Below, piece after piece: positions 15,801-22,804 of a DNA stretch of 43,057 nucleotides. Every line of letters begins with the position of its first letter. The stretch's first letter is position 1. A model generated the notes under the pieces. The model had not been told where the DNA came from, did not search any database, and saw nothing but the letters and a program-made list of their open reading frames with translations. Source of the stretch: Chryseobacterium sp. Leaf201 (GTDB lineage Bacteria > Bacteroidota > Bacteroidia > Flavobacteriales > Weeksellaceae); assembly GCF_001421435.1 (NCBI RefSeq), contig NZ_LMKA01000066.1, positions 1 to 43,057 of the forward strand, in the 5' to 3' direction. The position numbers and the translations under genes are program-made.

Positions 15801-16110
15801 CCTGTTTACTGCTTTCGCCTTTGTGGGAAGCATCGTTACCTGATTTTCTGATCGTATGAAAAAGCGACCCTATAATTTCAGGGATAACATTTTTGTTCTG
15901 CAAAACCTGTATGGCTTCTATCTGGCTCTTACCTTCAATATTTTCTACTTCAAGTTCTGCGATCAGCCGTACTAATTTTTCACCAAAGAGTCTGGCTTTG
16001 GCTATGGAAGAGCTTGCATCGATATAGTACAAACTTTCGGCAAGCCTTGCCTGGTTAAATAATGCCGGATAAAATTCGCTGAGAAAATTAAAGCTTGATG
16101 CGTGAACCAT
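12886..16110 (-). CDS. hsdR: Type I restriction-modification restriction subunit HsdR
   Basis: The 1074-residue motor and nuclease subunit cuts unmethylated DNA far from the site after ATP-driven translocation. An N-terminal DUF4145-like domain (about 15-120) is followed by the PD-(D/E)XK nuclease (D245 in YADYV, E259-A-K261 in VEAKRYG), then the SF2 helicase: Walker A ATGTGKT (403-409), DEAH (507-510), GMTATP and QMLGRATR. The C-terminal helical region (EcoEI-type) follows. The domain order fits the EcoEI family. It is the first gene of the operon; a -7 box lies about 30 bases upstream. The coding sequence is intact from start to stop. Confidence 0.95.
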   Translation of the reverse strand: MVHASSFNFLSEFYPALFNQARLAESLYYIDASSSIAKARLFGEKLVRLIAELEVENIEGKSQIEAIQVLQNKNVIPEIIGSLFHTIRKSGNDASHKGESSKQEALFILKKIFVLSKWFFETYENDDVEVKNYDLPPEQSKIETEKFNKKLLELAGQIQDYQNKIELLNQSKQAVSSRRNRSMESANRIDWNEMETRLQLIDDQLRQGGWECDTLKLNYKINKTLPQKGRNMAIAEWPCGSKYADYVLFIGLELYGIVEAKRYGIDISTDLRQSKIYAEKIVPNNDFKFLGEWDSYKAPFLFSTNGRKYLEQIKTKSGIWFQDIRISTHHSYPLRGWFSPDGLKEIYERDAMAANTKLTESDYDYLSSPQGLNLRDYQIEAIKSVENKLIEHPHDRRVLLVMATGTGKTRTINGLIYRLIKANRFKRILFLTDRTLLASQARDSVTENKIEDQQSFGGIYKFEDMTVAQPDSETRLHFATVQSMVKRLFYSSEKPLTVDTYDCVIVDEAHRGYQLDKEINEDDFGIRSEEDYVAQYRKVLDYFDAFKIGMTATPALHTKEIFGNSVFDYSYRQAVIDGNLVDHEPPYNISTDLNSEGIKWERGEKPQAYDAETGEITDLEALDDELKFDVEHFNKKVLNDNFNRTVVKYLAENLDPNGQEKTLIFAARDSHADTILLMLKEEFEKIGIEVHNKAIEKITGSVYENAQLTRDFKNERYPNIVVTVDLLSTGIDIPSICNIVFMRRVRSRILYEQMLGRATRLCPEIGKEAFKIFDAVKLYEALKDYTQMQTVSNPSYSFTQLVKETGRITDEQRLNKQIEEIIAKLQRKSKILKTDQQEHVRLRTDGKSISELIDDLKNTKTADIREKVEKLSSLWDYLDTRVYRKYTQIYSTHEDSLKDVTRGYGNAEKPEDYIEGFRKFIEENTNTIAAINVICNKPQDLDRKSLKELRLLLDEKGFTEVALNIAWKSAKNVDIAADIIAYIRTLSIGVDLITPQDRVKNAVSKIKSGRSWNVHQLKWIDRFEKQLVAETILTRKDLDLIPFIDEGGFTRINKIFNNELEDLITELNNELYSA

Positions 16111-16139
16111 AAGTTATTTGATACATTAGTTTTCAATTT

Positions 16140-16147
16140 CAAAGATA
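16140..16147 (-). promoter_or_regulatory. Possible -7 box of the hsdR operon promoter
   Basis: On the minus strand this reads TATCTTTG, a perfect match to TAnnTTTG, 29 bases before the hsdR ATG. The -33 side is weak (no TTG at the best distance). Confidence 0.45.
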
Positions 16148-16251
16148 ATAAAAAATGCTATTCTCACTCATAAATGAATTTTATTACAGTAATACTGATG
16201 TATTTATTTTATTACTAGAAAAATTTCTTTTAATTCCTAAAGCAAGACTGT

Positions 16252-17997
16252 TTAACCGGTAATTTCACTCCTGATTCCCTGCGCTCGCAACTGGGCCTTC
16301 AGTTTTTGGATATACTGCCTCATTTCAGCATCAGATCCCGGCAGCAGTGTTGCTCTGCCCGCAAACATCAGCTTCCTTCCGGTTTTGCCGCTTTTCTCAA
16401 TGACCTGCATTCTTACGTTATAGCCTCCTGCGCCGGTAAGCGTGCGTTCAATGGTGAAGACCACTTTTGCAATTTCGTGAATGCGGTATTTTTTAAAAGA
16501 AAAATTATTGATGATCAGGTAACCGTCTTTCAGGACAAAAGGATCTCCATTTCCCTTTTTCAGAACCAGCGTGAGCAGCAGGACCAATACAATCCCGCTA
16601 CCGATGAGCCAGTACGCCAGGTTCCCATACTCGCGGTAATCGGTTGTGGCCGTAACCACGGTAGTACTCCCCGCTTCTTTCAGTGCCCCGGAATCCAGAA
16701 GGTCGCGGAGGTCATCGCTCCGCAGGTCAGCAGAGGCGGTCAGCTGACGGGCAACGGAAGCATCCTTCAGTTCATAGACCGCTGACGGCATCAGCTGCGA
16801 GCTTCCGAGCGCATCAAAATAAAAATACCGGTGGCCCGACTGCCATACACTTCCGTAACCGGGATTTCCGCCAGGGAGCTTCTGCAGTTCCGAGGCCCTG
16901 ACACCATCAAGTTTCTGGAGATGGGTCCTGCGGTTCTGGAGCCCCGTTTTCCGGCCCCAGCTTTCGGATACCGAGAGGTAATAGATCCTGTCACCCCTCC
17001 TGAATACGTCAGGCGCAATCTCCTCTACCGGCTGCTGCCCGAAAGGAGGGTCGCCGGCCCGTTCCGTTTCTTTATTTTCTGCATTATAGAAATACATGCC
17101 GTCCTTAGCCATAAACAAAACGTGAGCGGAATGGATCAGCGACCGGCCCAACAGACGGTAAGGGGCTTTCGACGGATCAAATGACTGACCGTCCACATAT
17201 ACCCTTCCGCTCCGGTGATCCACCAGATAGGTGTTTCTTGAGGGCAGGTCCCCTTCAATGCCCAATTCATAAAGATCCGGACTGTAAGCCGTCGGCAAAA
17301 GCTGATGGCGGTAATACACCCGTTTTCCGTCGGTAAAATAATCAACGCTGAGGCGTTCGCTTCTCTCCCGATACTGGATCATCAGGGGTCTCAGCTGCCC
17401 GGGGTCTGCTTCCGGCATCGGCAGTCCTTTATAAAATGCCTGCCGGCTGCTGACTGCAATATCCTGGCTCAGCCTGGGCTGATACTTTCCGCCTCTGGGA
17501 AGTTCCACGGAAGGATACCGGTAGCTCTGCGGTTTCGCATTCAGGCCCCACCGGTAACCGATAAACTGTATGGTATAAGCAAGAGCTCCAAGGGATTCAT
17601 CAGCTTCCGAAATACCGCTGCAGTACCAGGTGGTGGTGCCGTCGGTATAATAATTATTCCCGAGTGCAGCAGTCCGGTCCGGCCGTAAGCCTTTTAAGAT
17701 GAGGTTCCCGGCATAGACGTACCGGCCGTCATAACCGATATGGGAATCCCTGTACGCACCGGACAGGACCCTGAATGTTTCCGGCCGGGCACCGCTGACT
17801 TCATAATAACCGTTGCTCGGCACCAGGGCATAGACCTTCCCGTTATAGGTGGAGAATATGCCGTTCAGTTCCTTCTTTTTCTCATCAAAATCCGCGGCCG
17901 GGTCGCTGCCGGACAGCAGCGTAAAGAGCAGTGTTCCCGCAGACAGGATCAGGATGGCAGCAGCAGCAAAGAACAGGTAACGGTATTTGTACAGCAT
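16252..17997 (-). CDS. DKNYY-like membrane-anchored protein
   Basis: The 581-residue protein has an N-terminal membrane helix (about 5-30, FFAAAAILILSAGTLLF), a large outside part with repeated tyrosine/glycine units of the form N/D-x-YYTDG (NNYYTDGTTTWY, DYFTDGKRVYYRH, DGMYFYNAEN) and a second membrane helix near 470-490 (LIGSGIVLVLLLTLVL), then a cytoplasmic tail of about 90 residues. The repeat pattern recalls DKNYY-family proteins of Bacteroidota, whose role is unknown. The GC content is clearly higher than in the RM genes to its right, so the boundary of the defence island probably lies at about 16.1-16.25 kb. Confidence 0.7.
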   Translation of the reverse strand: MLYKYRYLFFAAAAILILSAGTLLFTLLSGSDPAADFDEKKKELNGIFSTYNGKVYALVPSNGYYEVSGARPETFRVLSGAYRDSHIGYDGRYVYAGNLILKGLRPDRTAALGNNYYTDGTTTWYCSGISEADESLGALAYTIQFIGYRWGLNAKPQSYRYPSVELPRGGKYQPRLSQDIAVSSRQAFYKGLPMPEADPGQLRPLMIQYRERSERLSVDYFTDGKRVYYRHQLLPTAYSPDLYELGIEGDLPSRNTYLVDHRSGRVYVDGQSFDPSKAPYRLLGRSLIHSAHVLFMAKDGMYFYNAENKETERAGDPPFGQQPVEEIAPDVFRRGDRIYYLSVSESWGRKTGLQNRRTHLQKLDGVRASELQKLPGGNPGYGSVWQSGHRYFYFDALGSSQLMPSAVYELKDASVARQLTASADLRSDDLRDLLDSGALKEAGSTTVVTATTDYREYGNLAYWLIGSGIVLVLLLTLVLKKGNGDPFVLKDGYLIINNFSFKKYRIHEIAKVVFTIERTLTGAGGYNVRMQVIEKSGKTGRKLMFAGRATLLPGSDAEMRQYIQKLKAQLRAQGIRSEITG

Positions 17998-18066
17998 AGC
18001 GGTATTTAATTATATTTAAAAATAGGCAAAAATAACGGCATTACCGCTTCGCTTAAAAATGGGTTT

Positions 18067-18112
18067 CGGTGGCTTCGGCTCTCCCGGTGGCTGAGCGTAG
18101 CCGAAGCCACCG
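18067..18112. repeat. Palindromic repeat, left copy flanking the GIY-YIG gene
   Basis: CGGTGGCTTCGGCT (18067-18080) and AGCCGAAGCCACCG (18099-18112) form a perfect 14-bp stem with an 18-base loop. Bases 18067-18108 are repeated in inverted orientation at 18502-18543 with one mismatch. A further GAGCCGAAGCC half-unit follows at 18118-18127. Confidence 0.85.
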
Positions 18113-18131
18113 GAGGGGAGCCGAAGCCTTC

Positions 18132-18446
18132 CTACCGTTCTTTATCATAGAACTTATAATGGGTTTCATTCTTACATTCTGCTGCTTTTTTAAGTTCTTC
18201 GTCCCGGCTATTCATCAGCGCCTCCTTCTTTTTCCTGCTCCAGCCCTGTACCTGCTTTTCGCGGTAGAACGCAAGATCGATGCGGTCATATTCCTCATAA
18301 TAGGTAAGTTGTACGGGAAGCCGTTGTTTGGTATGGTTGGCGCCTTCCCCAGCCTGATGCTGGGCGAGCCTCAATTCAAGGTCATGGGTGCTGCCGGTAT
18401 AGTAGCTGCCGTCGGAGCACAGGAGTATGTACATCCATCCTTTCAT
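18132..18446 (-). CDS. GIY-YIG family nuclease
   Basis: The 104-residue protein starts with MYILLCSDGSYYTGSTHD, which holds the (G)IY and YTG (YIG) strands; Arg26 in LELRLAQH and Glu in FYREKQVQGW are the expected catalytic residues. It has the size of stand-alone YhbQ/UvrC-like GIY-YIG proteins, which cut DNA or branched DNA; the true substrate is unknown. The gene is enclosed by two inverted, nearly identical 42-base palindromic repeats (18067-18108 and 18502-18543), with no other gene between them. This layout recalls a nuclease that moves or maintains its own repeat, but this is an inference. Confidence 0.9.
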   Translation of the reverse strand: MKGWMYILLCSDGSYYTGSTHDLELRLAQHQAGEGANHTKQRLPVQLTYYEEYDRIDLAFYREKQVQGWSRKKKEALMNSRDEELKKAAECKNETHYKFYDKER

Positions 18447-18501
18447 GGTTGGTCTTTTTTAGTTGTTAAAAATAGTGATTTTCGGGAACGTATGGTGGTG
18501 G

Positions 18502-18543
18502 GGCTTCGGCTACGCTCAGCCACCGGGAGAACCGAAGCCACCG
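18502..18543. repeat. Palindromic repeat, right (inverted) copy flanking the GIY-YIG gene
   Basis: This is the inverse complement of 18067-18108 with a single difference in 42 bases. It lies about 55 bases upstream of the GIY-YIG start. It shares GAGCGTAGC-GAAG with the element at 476-525. Confidence 0.85.
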
Positions 18544-18562
18544 GCATCCGGAATCTCAACAA

Positions 18563-18592
18563 GAAAAAATCCCCACCCCTGCGGGTGGAGAT
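18563..18592 (-). terminator. Intrinsic terminator of the DUF6266 gene
   Basis: On the minus strand ATCTCCACCC-GCAG-GGGTGGGGAT forms a 10-bp stem with one T-G pair, followed by TTTTTT. It lies 24 bases behind the DUF6266 stop. Confidence 0.85.
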
Positions 18593-18615
18593 CAGAATTC
18601 AGTCAGCATGCCCGG

Positions 18616-19257
18616 CTATACCAGAGTCAGGGCACCGAGATAGGCACTGTTCGAGGCCGAGGTCTCTTCCGTGTTATGGAAATAGGCCCAGACCTGCACC
18701 TGTTTTCCTGCATAGTAATCTGGCAGCGTAACATCATACGTCAGGCCCGTCCTCGCCGCAACGGATTCAAAAATCCCGAAAGTGCCGAGGTCTTCACTGT
18801 AGCAGACCACACTGGCTTTATCCGTAGCCGAGGCATTGCCCTGGGCGGAATTGTCCTGCCAGGAAAGCCGGATGATGTTTCCGGGCTGCGGGGCTGCGGT
18901 GATGTCCTGGAACCCGGCCAGGTCGCCTCTGGTGATCAGCACTTTGCTGTAGACCAGTTCCGGAATATCCGCCGTTACCTGTACTGCTTCGCCGATGGTA
19001 TACGATACCGCCAGGTTCACCCTGGATTTCGAGCCGCTTCCTGACCCGAAATACCGGTTCTGGATGGCGGTAAGCGGCTTGAGGAAACCGATCACCAGCT
19101 TAAACTTCAGCTGTTGGAGCATCTGCTTCCCGGTCGCCTTCCGGCTGCTGGGCTTCGGCGTGCTCCTGATGATGTCCTGGCCGCGCCAGCTGGCGCCTAC
19201 TACCGTTCCTACTTTTCCTGAGAATCCCCCAAGGATTCCTTTTGTGATTCTTGCCAT
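18616..19257 (-). CDS. DUF6266 family protein
   Basis: The 213-residue protein begins with MARITKGILGGFSGKVG and continues TVVGASWRGQDIIRSTPK, the typical start of DUF6266 proteins of Bacteroidota. A middle part with LTAIQNRYF, a Fn3-like strand-rich half with PGNIIRLSWQDNS and KASVVCYSEDLG, and a YYAGKQVQVWAYFHN block complete the family pattern. No signal peptide or membrane helix is visible. The function is unknown; some relatives lie near phage-like or secretion genes. It is a single-gene unit with its own terminator. Confidence 0.85.
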   Translation of the reverse strand: MARITKGILGGFSGKVGTVVGASWRGQDIIRSTPKPSSRKATGKQMLQQLKFKLVIGFLKPLTAIQNRYFGSGSGSKSRVNLAVSYTIGEAVQVTADIPELVYSKVLITRGDLAGFQDITAAPQPGNIIRLSWQDNSAQGNASATDKASVVCYSEDLGTFGIFESVAARTGLTYDVTLPDYYAGKQVQVWAYFHNTEETSASNSAYLGALTLV

Positions 19258-19383
19258 ATTGTTATGCTTTTATGGGTTAACGGAACGAAGGTACCACAGG
19301 ATTTCCTGTTTTCAAATACCCGGGAAAGCTGTGTCTGCTATTGTCCGGTTTTGGCAGGTTTTGGCAGGGTTCCTTCCCCTTTT

Positions 19384-19455
19384 CTTCGGTACTTCTTCGA
19401 TACTCCTTCGGTACCTGTTCGGAAAAAAGATGTTTTTTCCGAACAAATACCGAAG
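19384..19455. repeat. 11-base tandem repeat running into a 50-base hairpin
   Basis: CTTCGGTACTT, CTTCGATACTC, CTTCGGTACCT and GTTCGG follow one another with an 11-base period. The last units form the left arm of a hairpin: CTTCGGTA (19406-19413) pairs with TACCGAAG (19448-19455) and TGTTCGGAAAAAA (19416-19428) pairs with TTTTTTCCGAACA (19433-19445), with a 2-base internal bulge and GATG loop. Confidence 0.8.
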
Positions 19456-19871
19456 AAACACCGGATAAAACCCGGAGGAGCAAGCCCATATTGGTGTACC
19501 GTTCCGCGCCGATTGCCTGCTTATCCTTCCGGTAAATTACATCCAATGCACATCCGGCGCTTCCGGATTGCAGAAGCGGCAAATGATTAATCCGTAAAAA
19601 TGATGGAGACTGGATTTGTATTGTGCTGAAAAACAGCCGGCAGGTATTCAATGGTTATGATAACCGCTGTTGCCTTATGATCCCTGCTATCGGTAAAAGT
19701 ATTTTTTTGCGGATTTTGCTTGCGCCGGACCCGGAGCAACGGGTCCCGGCCATACCGCACAGGCAGACCTGCTATGACAGGATGAATTCCCATGTGCCTC
19801 CTGATCAGACCTGCACTGCAGGCCGGTACCCAAAGCGTCAGGCAGGGCAGATGCTTCCTTTCCTATTGCAG

Positions 19872-19903
19872 ATCAGCCGCCTGTAACAGGCGGCTGATTT
19901 TCA
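19872..19903 (+). terminator. Strong hairpin with T-rich tail on the plus strand, no gene upstream
   Basis: ATCAGCCGCCTG (19872-19883) and CAGGCGGCTGAT (19887-19898) form a perfect 12-bp stem with a TAA loop, followed by TTTCATTTG. It looks like an intrinsic terminator read left to right; the reverse direction lacks a T-run. Confidence 0.65.
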
Positions 19904-19978
19904 TTTGATCTTCAGGACATGGGCTGCATACGAAAGCAGGTACAGGAAATACCGTTTATTCCTTTTTCAGGGGCTGCA

Positions 19979-20245
19979 TCAGGGCTGGCCGGTACCGTTA
20001 AAAAAAGATTTCGGATAAAATATTTTCCTCCCGATCTTCACATACGGGATTGCTTTGGATTTCCTGAGCCGGTGAAGCGTCCGGTCACTGATGTTCAGCA
20101 GCTGCTTAACGTCTGCGCTGTCATAATATCCGGAGCTGCAGGACTCTTTTTTGTCCAGACTTTTAAGAATTTCGGAAAGGAAAACCAGGAGTGTCCCTTT
20201 AAACTGTTCTTCATCGGAGAACGGATGATCGAATTTTGTTTTCAT
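19979..20245 (-). CDS. Helix-turn-helix DNA-binding protein (HTH_17/excisionase type)
   Basis: The 88-residue protein has a helical N-terminal half (DEEQFKGTLLVFLSEILKSL) and a C-terminal winged HTH of the excisionase/MerR-like kind: YYDSADVKQLLNISDRTLHR and KSKAIPYVKIGRKIFYPKS. In Bacteroidota such proteins are common in mobile elements and near toxin or conjugation genes, but no integrase lies next to it here. It ends with a short NGTGQP tail. It probably regulates its own promoter; no operator was recognised. Confidence 0.85.
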   Translation of the reverse strand: MKTKFDHPFSDEEQFKGTLLVFLSEILKSLDKKESCSSGYYDSADVKQLLNISDRTLHRLRKSKAIPYVKIGRKIFYPKSFFNGTGQP

Positions 20246-20920
20246 CGTAGTAGGGTTATTAGTTAAGATAATAGTCCTGCCTCATTGTAATTGTATTTTA
20301 TATATGCTAACGTCAATAGAGTGTGAATTATTATCAGCATATACCACATTTTTGCCATTTCCTCAGCTGTTGTTAACGGTTAAAGCATAAGAAACAATAA
20401 ATCATTGCAAATATTCAATGAACTGTTGACAGATCATGTAAAACCCTGTCTTTGTCCCGGATAATGTCTGAACCAGCGGATGTATTATTCCCGGCTGGTT
20501 AATGGATCAGGTAATTTTCTAAGTATTGGTATCTTACAGGCGGTGGCCATGCCTTATATTTTCAGCCGGTAAAAAAGATCATCCGATATGATACGATCCG
20601 TCGCCTTACAGGCAGGCGTTTGTTTCAGAATATTTCCAGGGAATTAAGTATATCCTGTTAAGCTTTTTTGCAATCCCATCTTTCATCACGGCATTTTCCG
20701 GGGTAAGTTCTGCCGGAATTTCCTGTGCCGTGAAAGCTTCTTTTCCCGTTCTTTCATCTTCGGGAACTGATGCGCACCCGGTCTGCCATATCTGCTTTCT
20801 CGTCTGTAAAAACGGTCGTTTTAGCTGATGCTGTTTTCAGAGAAGCGTATATTCAGCTGAAAAATATAAAATAGTACGGTATCTTCAGTACCACATGTTA
20901 TATTTGCAGTATCGTGAACA
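20246..20920. other. Intergenic stretch with GH35 promoter, otherwise nothing recognised
   Basis: About 675 bases separate the divergent HTH and GH35 genes. Apart from a TATATTTG box near the right end no gene, repeat or RNA was recognised. Both divergent promoters should lie here. Confidence 0.4.
20899..20906 (+). promoter_or_regulatory. Possible -7 box of the GH35-GH29 operon
   Basis: TATATTTG matches the Bacteroidota TAnnTTTG box. The expected transcript start would be near 20913, only 8 bases before the first ATG (20921), which favours a later start codon for the GH35 protein. No good -33 box was seen. Confidence 0.4.
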
Positions 20921-22804
20921 ATGAAATCAACTAAGCCTGAATCTTATATGATATTAAAAAATATGAACGGACTGTATGCGATACTGGGTATCCTGTTCTT
21001 TTCCTGCGCAGGAAACTTTTCCTACGGCCAGCAGCCCGGCCGGCATACTTTTACCCTTGGTGAATCTGACTTCCTGCTGGACGGAAAGCCCCTGCAGATG
21101 ATCTCCGGGGAAATGCATTACCCCCGCATCCCCAGGGAATCCTGGCGCGACCGGATGAAGATGGCCAAAGCCATGGGCCTTAATACGATAGGCACCTATA
21201 TATTCTGGAACGTGCATGAAGAAACCCCGGGAACCTATGATTTCAGCGGGAACAGCGATATTGCCGAATTTGTAAAAACGGCCCATGAAGAAGGTTTGTG
21301 GGTGGTACTGCGCCCCAGCCCGTACGTGTGTGCAGAATGGGAATTCGGAGGTTATCCCTGGTGGCTCCTGAAAGACCGGAACATGAAGGTAAGAAGCACC
21401 GACCCTAAATTTATGGCAGCCTACACCCGCTATATCAGGGCATTGGCAAAGCAGCTGATCCCGCTTCAGATCACCCACGGCGGCAATATCCTGATGATCC
21501 AGATTGAAAACGAATACGGGTCCTACAGTGATGATAAGAATTATATGGACCTCAACCGCAAAATCTTCAGGGAAGCCGGTTTCGATGGGATCCTCTTTAC
21601 CTGCGACGGTGCCGAAAAAATGCCTGCGGGCTATCTTCCCGGTTACCTTCCGGCCGTTAACGGACTGGAGGACCCGGCACAGGTGAAGTCGCTCATCAAT
21701 ACCTACCATAACGGAAAAGGGCCTTATTATGTGGCGGAATGGTATCCCGGATGGTTTGACGACTGGGGGAAAAAGCACGCGGATGTACCGTCGGAGCAAT
21801 CGGCAAAAACACTGGATAAGCTGCTGGCAGCCGGAATATCCGTAAATATGTACATGTTCCACGGAGGCACCACACGGGGATTTATGAGCGGGGCCAACAT
21901 GAATAAAGAACTGCCCTACTCACCCCAGGTATCCAGCTATGATTATGACGCGCCCCTTGATGAGGCCGGGAACCCTACCGAAAAATTTCATGCTTTCAGG
22001 AAGGTGATTGCCCGATATCTTCCTGAAGGAGAATCTCTGCCGCCGGTTCCTGTTAAGAAACCCGCCATCAGAATCCCGGATATTGCACTGGAACAGCATG
22101 CAGACCTGTTCAGCCAGCTTCCGCTGCCCAGGCGTTCTGACAAACCGTTATCTTTTGAAGACCTGGACCAGGCCTACGGTTTTGTTTTATACCGCACCCG
22201 GATCAAGAAAGGAGGGCTGCTGAAGCTTCAGGAGCTCAGGGACTATGCACAGGTGTATGTGGACGGCATTTATAAGGGAAGCCTTGACCGGAGGCTGAAC
22301 CAGAATGCTGTGGATCTGACCGGGATTTCAACGGAGACCGTCCTGGATCTGTGGGTAGAAAACAACGGGCGCATCAACTACGGCCCTTTCCTTAATGACA
22401 ACCGCCACGGGATTACGGAATCTGTTTCTCTTGACGGCCAGGTGATATCCGGATGGGAACTGTACCGCTTCCCTTTTAAAACCCCCGGGAAATTTTCTTT
22501 CAGCAGGAAAAAGGAGATGAAGGAAAACCGGCCGGCACTGTACAAAGGCAGTTTTACCCTTAATCAGTTGGGGGACACATATCTGGATATGCGTAATTTC
22601 GGGAAAGGCTTTGTCTTCCTGAACGGGCGTAACCTGGGCAAATACTGGAATATCGGTCCGCAGCAGACCCTTTACGTGCCCGCTTCCTGGCTCAGGAAAG
22701 GGAAAAATGAAGTGCTTGTTTTTGATGAGCTGAAAAACGGACATACACAGCTCCCTTCATCAGACCATCCGATGCTGGATCATAATCCCAACATTCAAAA
22801 ATAA
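20921..22804 (+). CDS. GH35 beta-galactosidase, exported
   Basis: The 627-residue protein (from 20921) carries the GH35 fold: SGEMHYPRIP, GTYIFWNVHE, RPSPYVCAEWEFGG, the acid/base glutamate in IENEYGSY (Glu198) and the nucleophile in VAEWYPGWFDDWG (Glu273). The C-terminal part has the beta-sandwich features of bacterial GH35 enzymes (YVDGIYKGSLDR, VFLNGRNLGKYWNIGPQQTLYVP). A signal peptide is visible (GLYAILGILFFSCAGNFSYG). Alternative ATGs at 20948 and 20963 fit the signal peptide and the nearby promoter better than 20921. It removes terminal galactose from glycans. The gene overlaps the GH29 start by one base (TAATG), so the two enzymes are made together; galactose plus fucose removal suggests a xyloglucan-, mucin- or milk-oligosaccharide-like substrate. 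Confidence 0.93.
   Translation: MKSTKPESYMILKNMNGLYAILGILFFSCAGNFSYGQQPGRHTFTLGESDFLLDGKPLQMISGEMHYPRIPRESWRDRMKMAKAMGLNTIGTYIFWNVHEETPGTYDFSGNSDIAEFVKTAHEEGLWVVLRPSPYVCAEWEFGGYPWWLLKDRNMKVRSTDPKFMAAYTRYIRALAKQLIPLQITHGGNILMIQIENEYGSYSDDKNYMDLNRKIFREAGFDGILFTCDGAEKMPAGYLPGYLPAVNGLEDPAQVKSLINTYHNGKGPYYVAEWYPGWFDDWGKKHADVPSEQSAKTLDKLLAAGISVNMYMFHGGTTRGFMSGANMNKELPYSPQVSSYDYDAPLDEAGNPTEKFHAFRKVIARYLPEGESLPPVPVKKPAIRIPDIALEQHADLFSQLPLPRRSDKPLSFEDLDQAYGFVLYRTRIKKGGLLKLQELRDYAQVYVDGIYKGSLDRRLNQNAVDLTGISTETVLDLWVENNGRINYGPFLNDNRHGITESVSLDGQVISGWELYRFPFKTPGKFSFSRKKEMKENRPALYKGSFTLNQLGDTYLDMRNFGKGFVFLNGRNLGKYWNIGPQQTLYVPASWLRKGKNEVLVFDELKNGHTQLPSSDHPMLDHNPNIQK

Larger units (their letters stand above)
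19258..19978. other. Gene-free stretch with tandem repeat, large hairpin and an orphan terminator
   Basis: No credible gene is seen in about 720 bases; the open frames here run through repeats and have no protein-like composition. It holds an 11-base tandem repeat leading into a long hairpin (19384-19455) and a plus-strand terminator-like hairpin (19872-19903) that does not follow any recognised plus-strand gene. Confidence 0.5.

Noticed and set aside
18067..18543. Terminal inverted repeats of a classical IS
   Set aside because: The enclosed gene is a GIY-YIG nuclease and not a DDE or HUH transposase, and each repeat is itself a palindrome; no target duplication was evident.
19277..19651. 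124-codon minus-strand frame upstream of DUF6266
   Set aside because: It crosses the tandem repeat and hairpin, and its composition is not protein-like.
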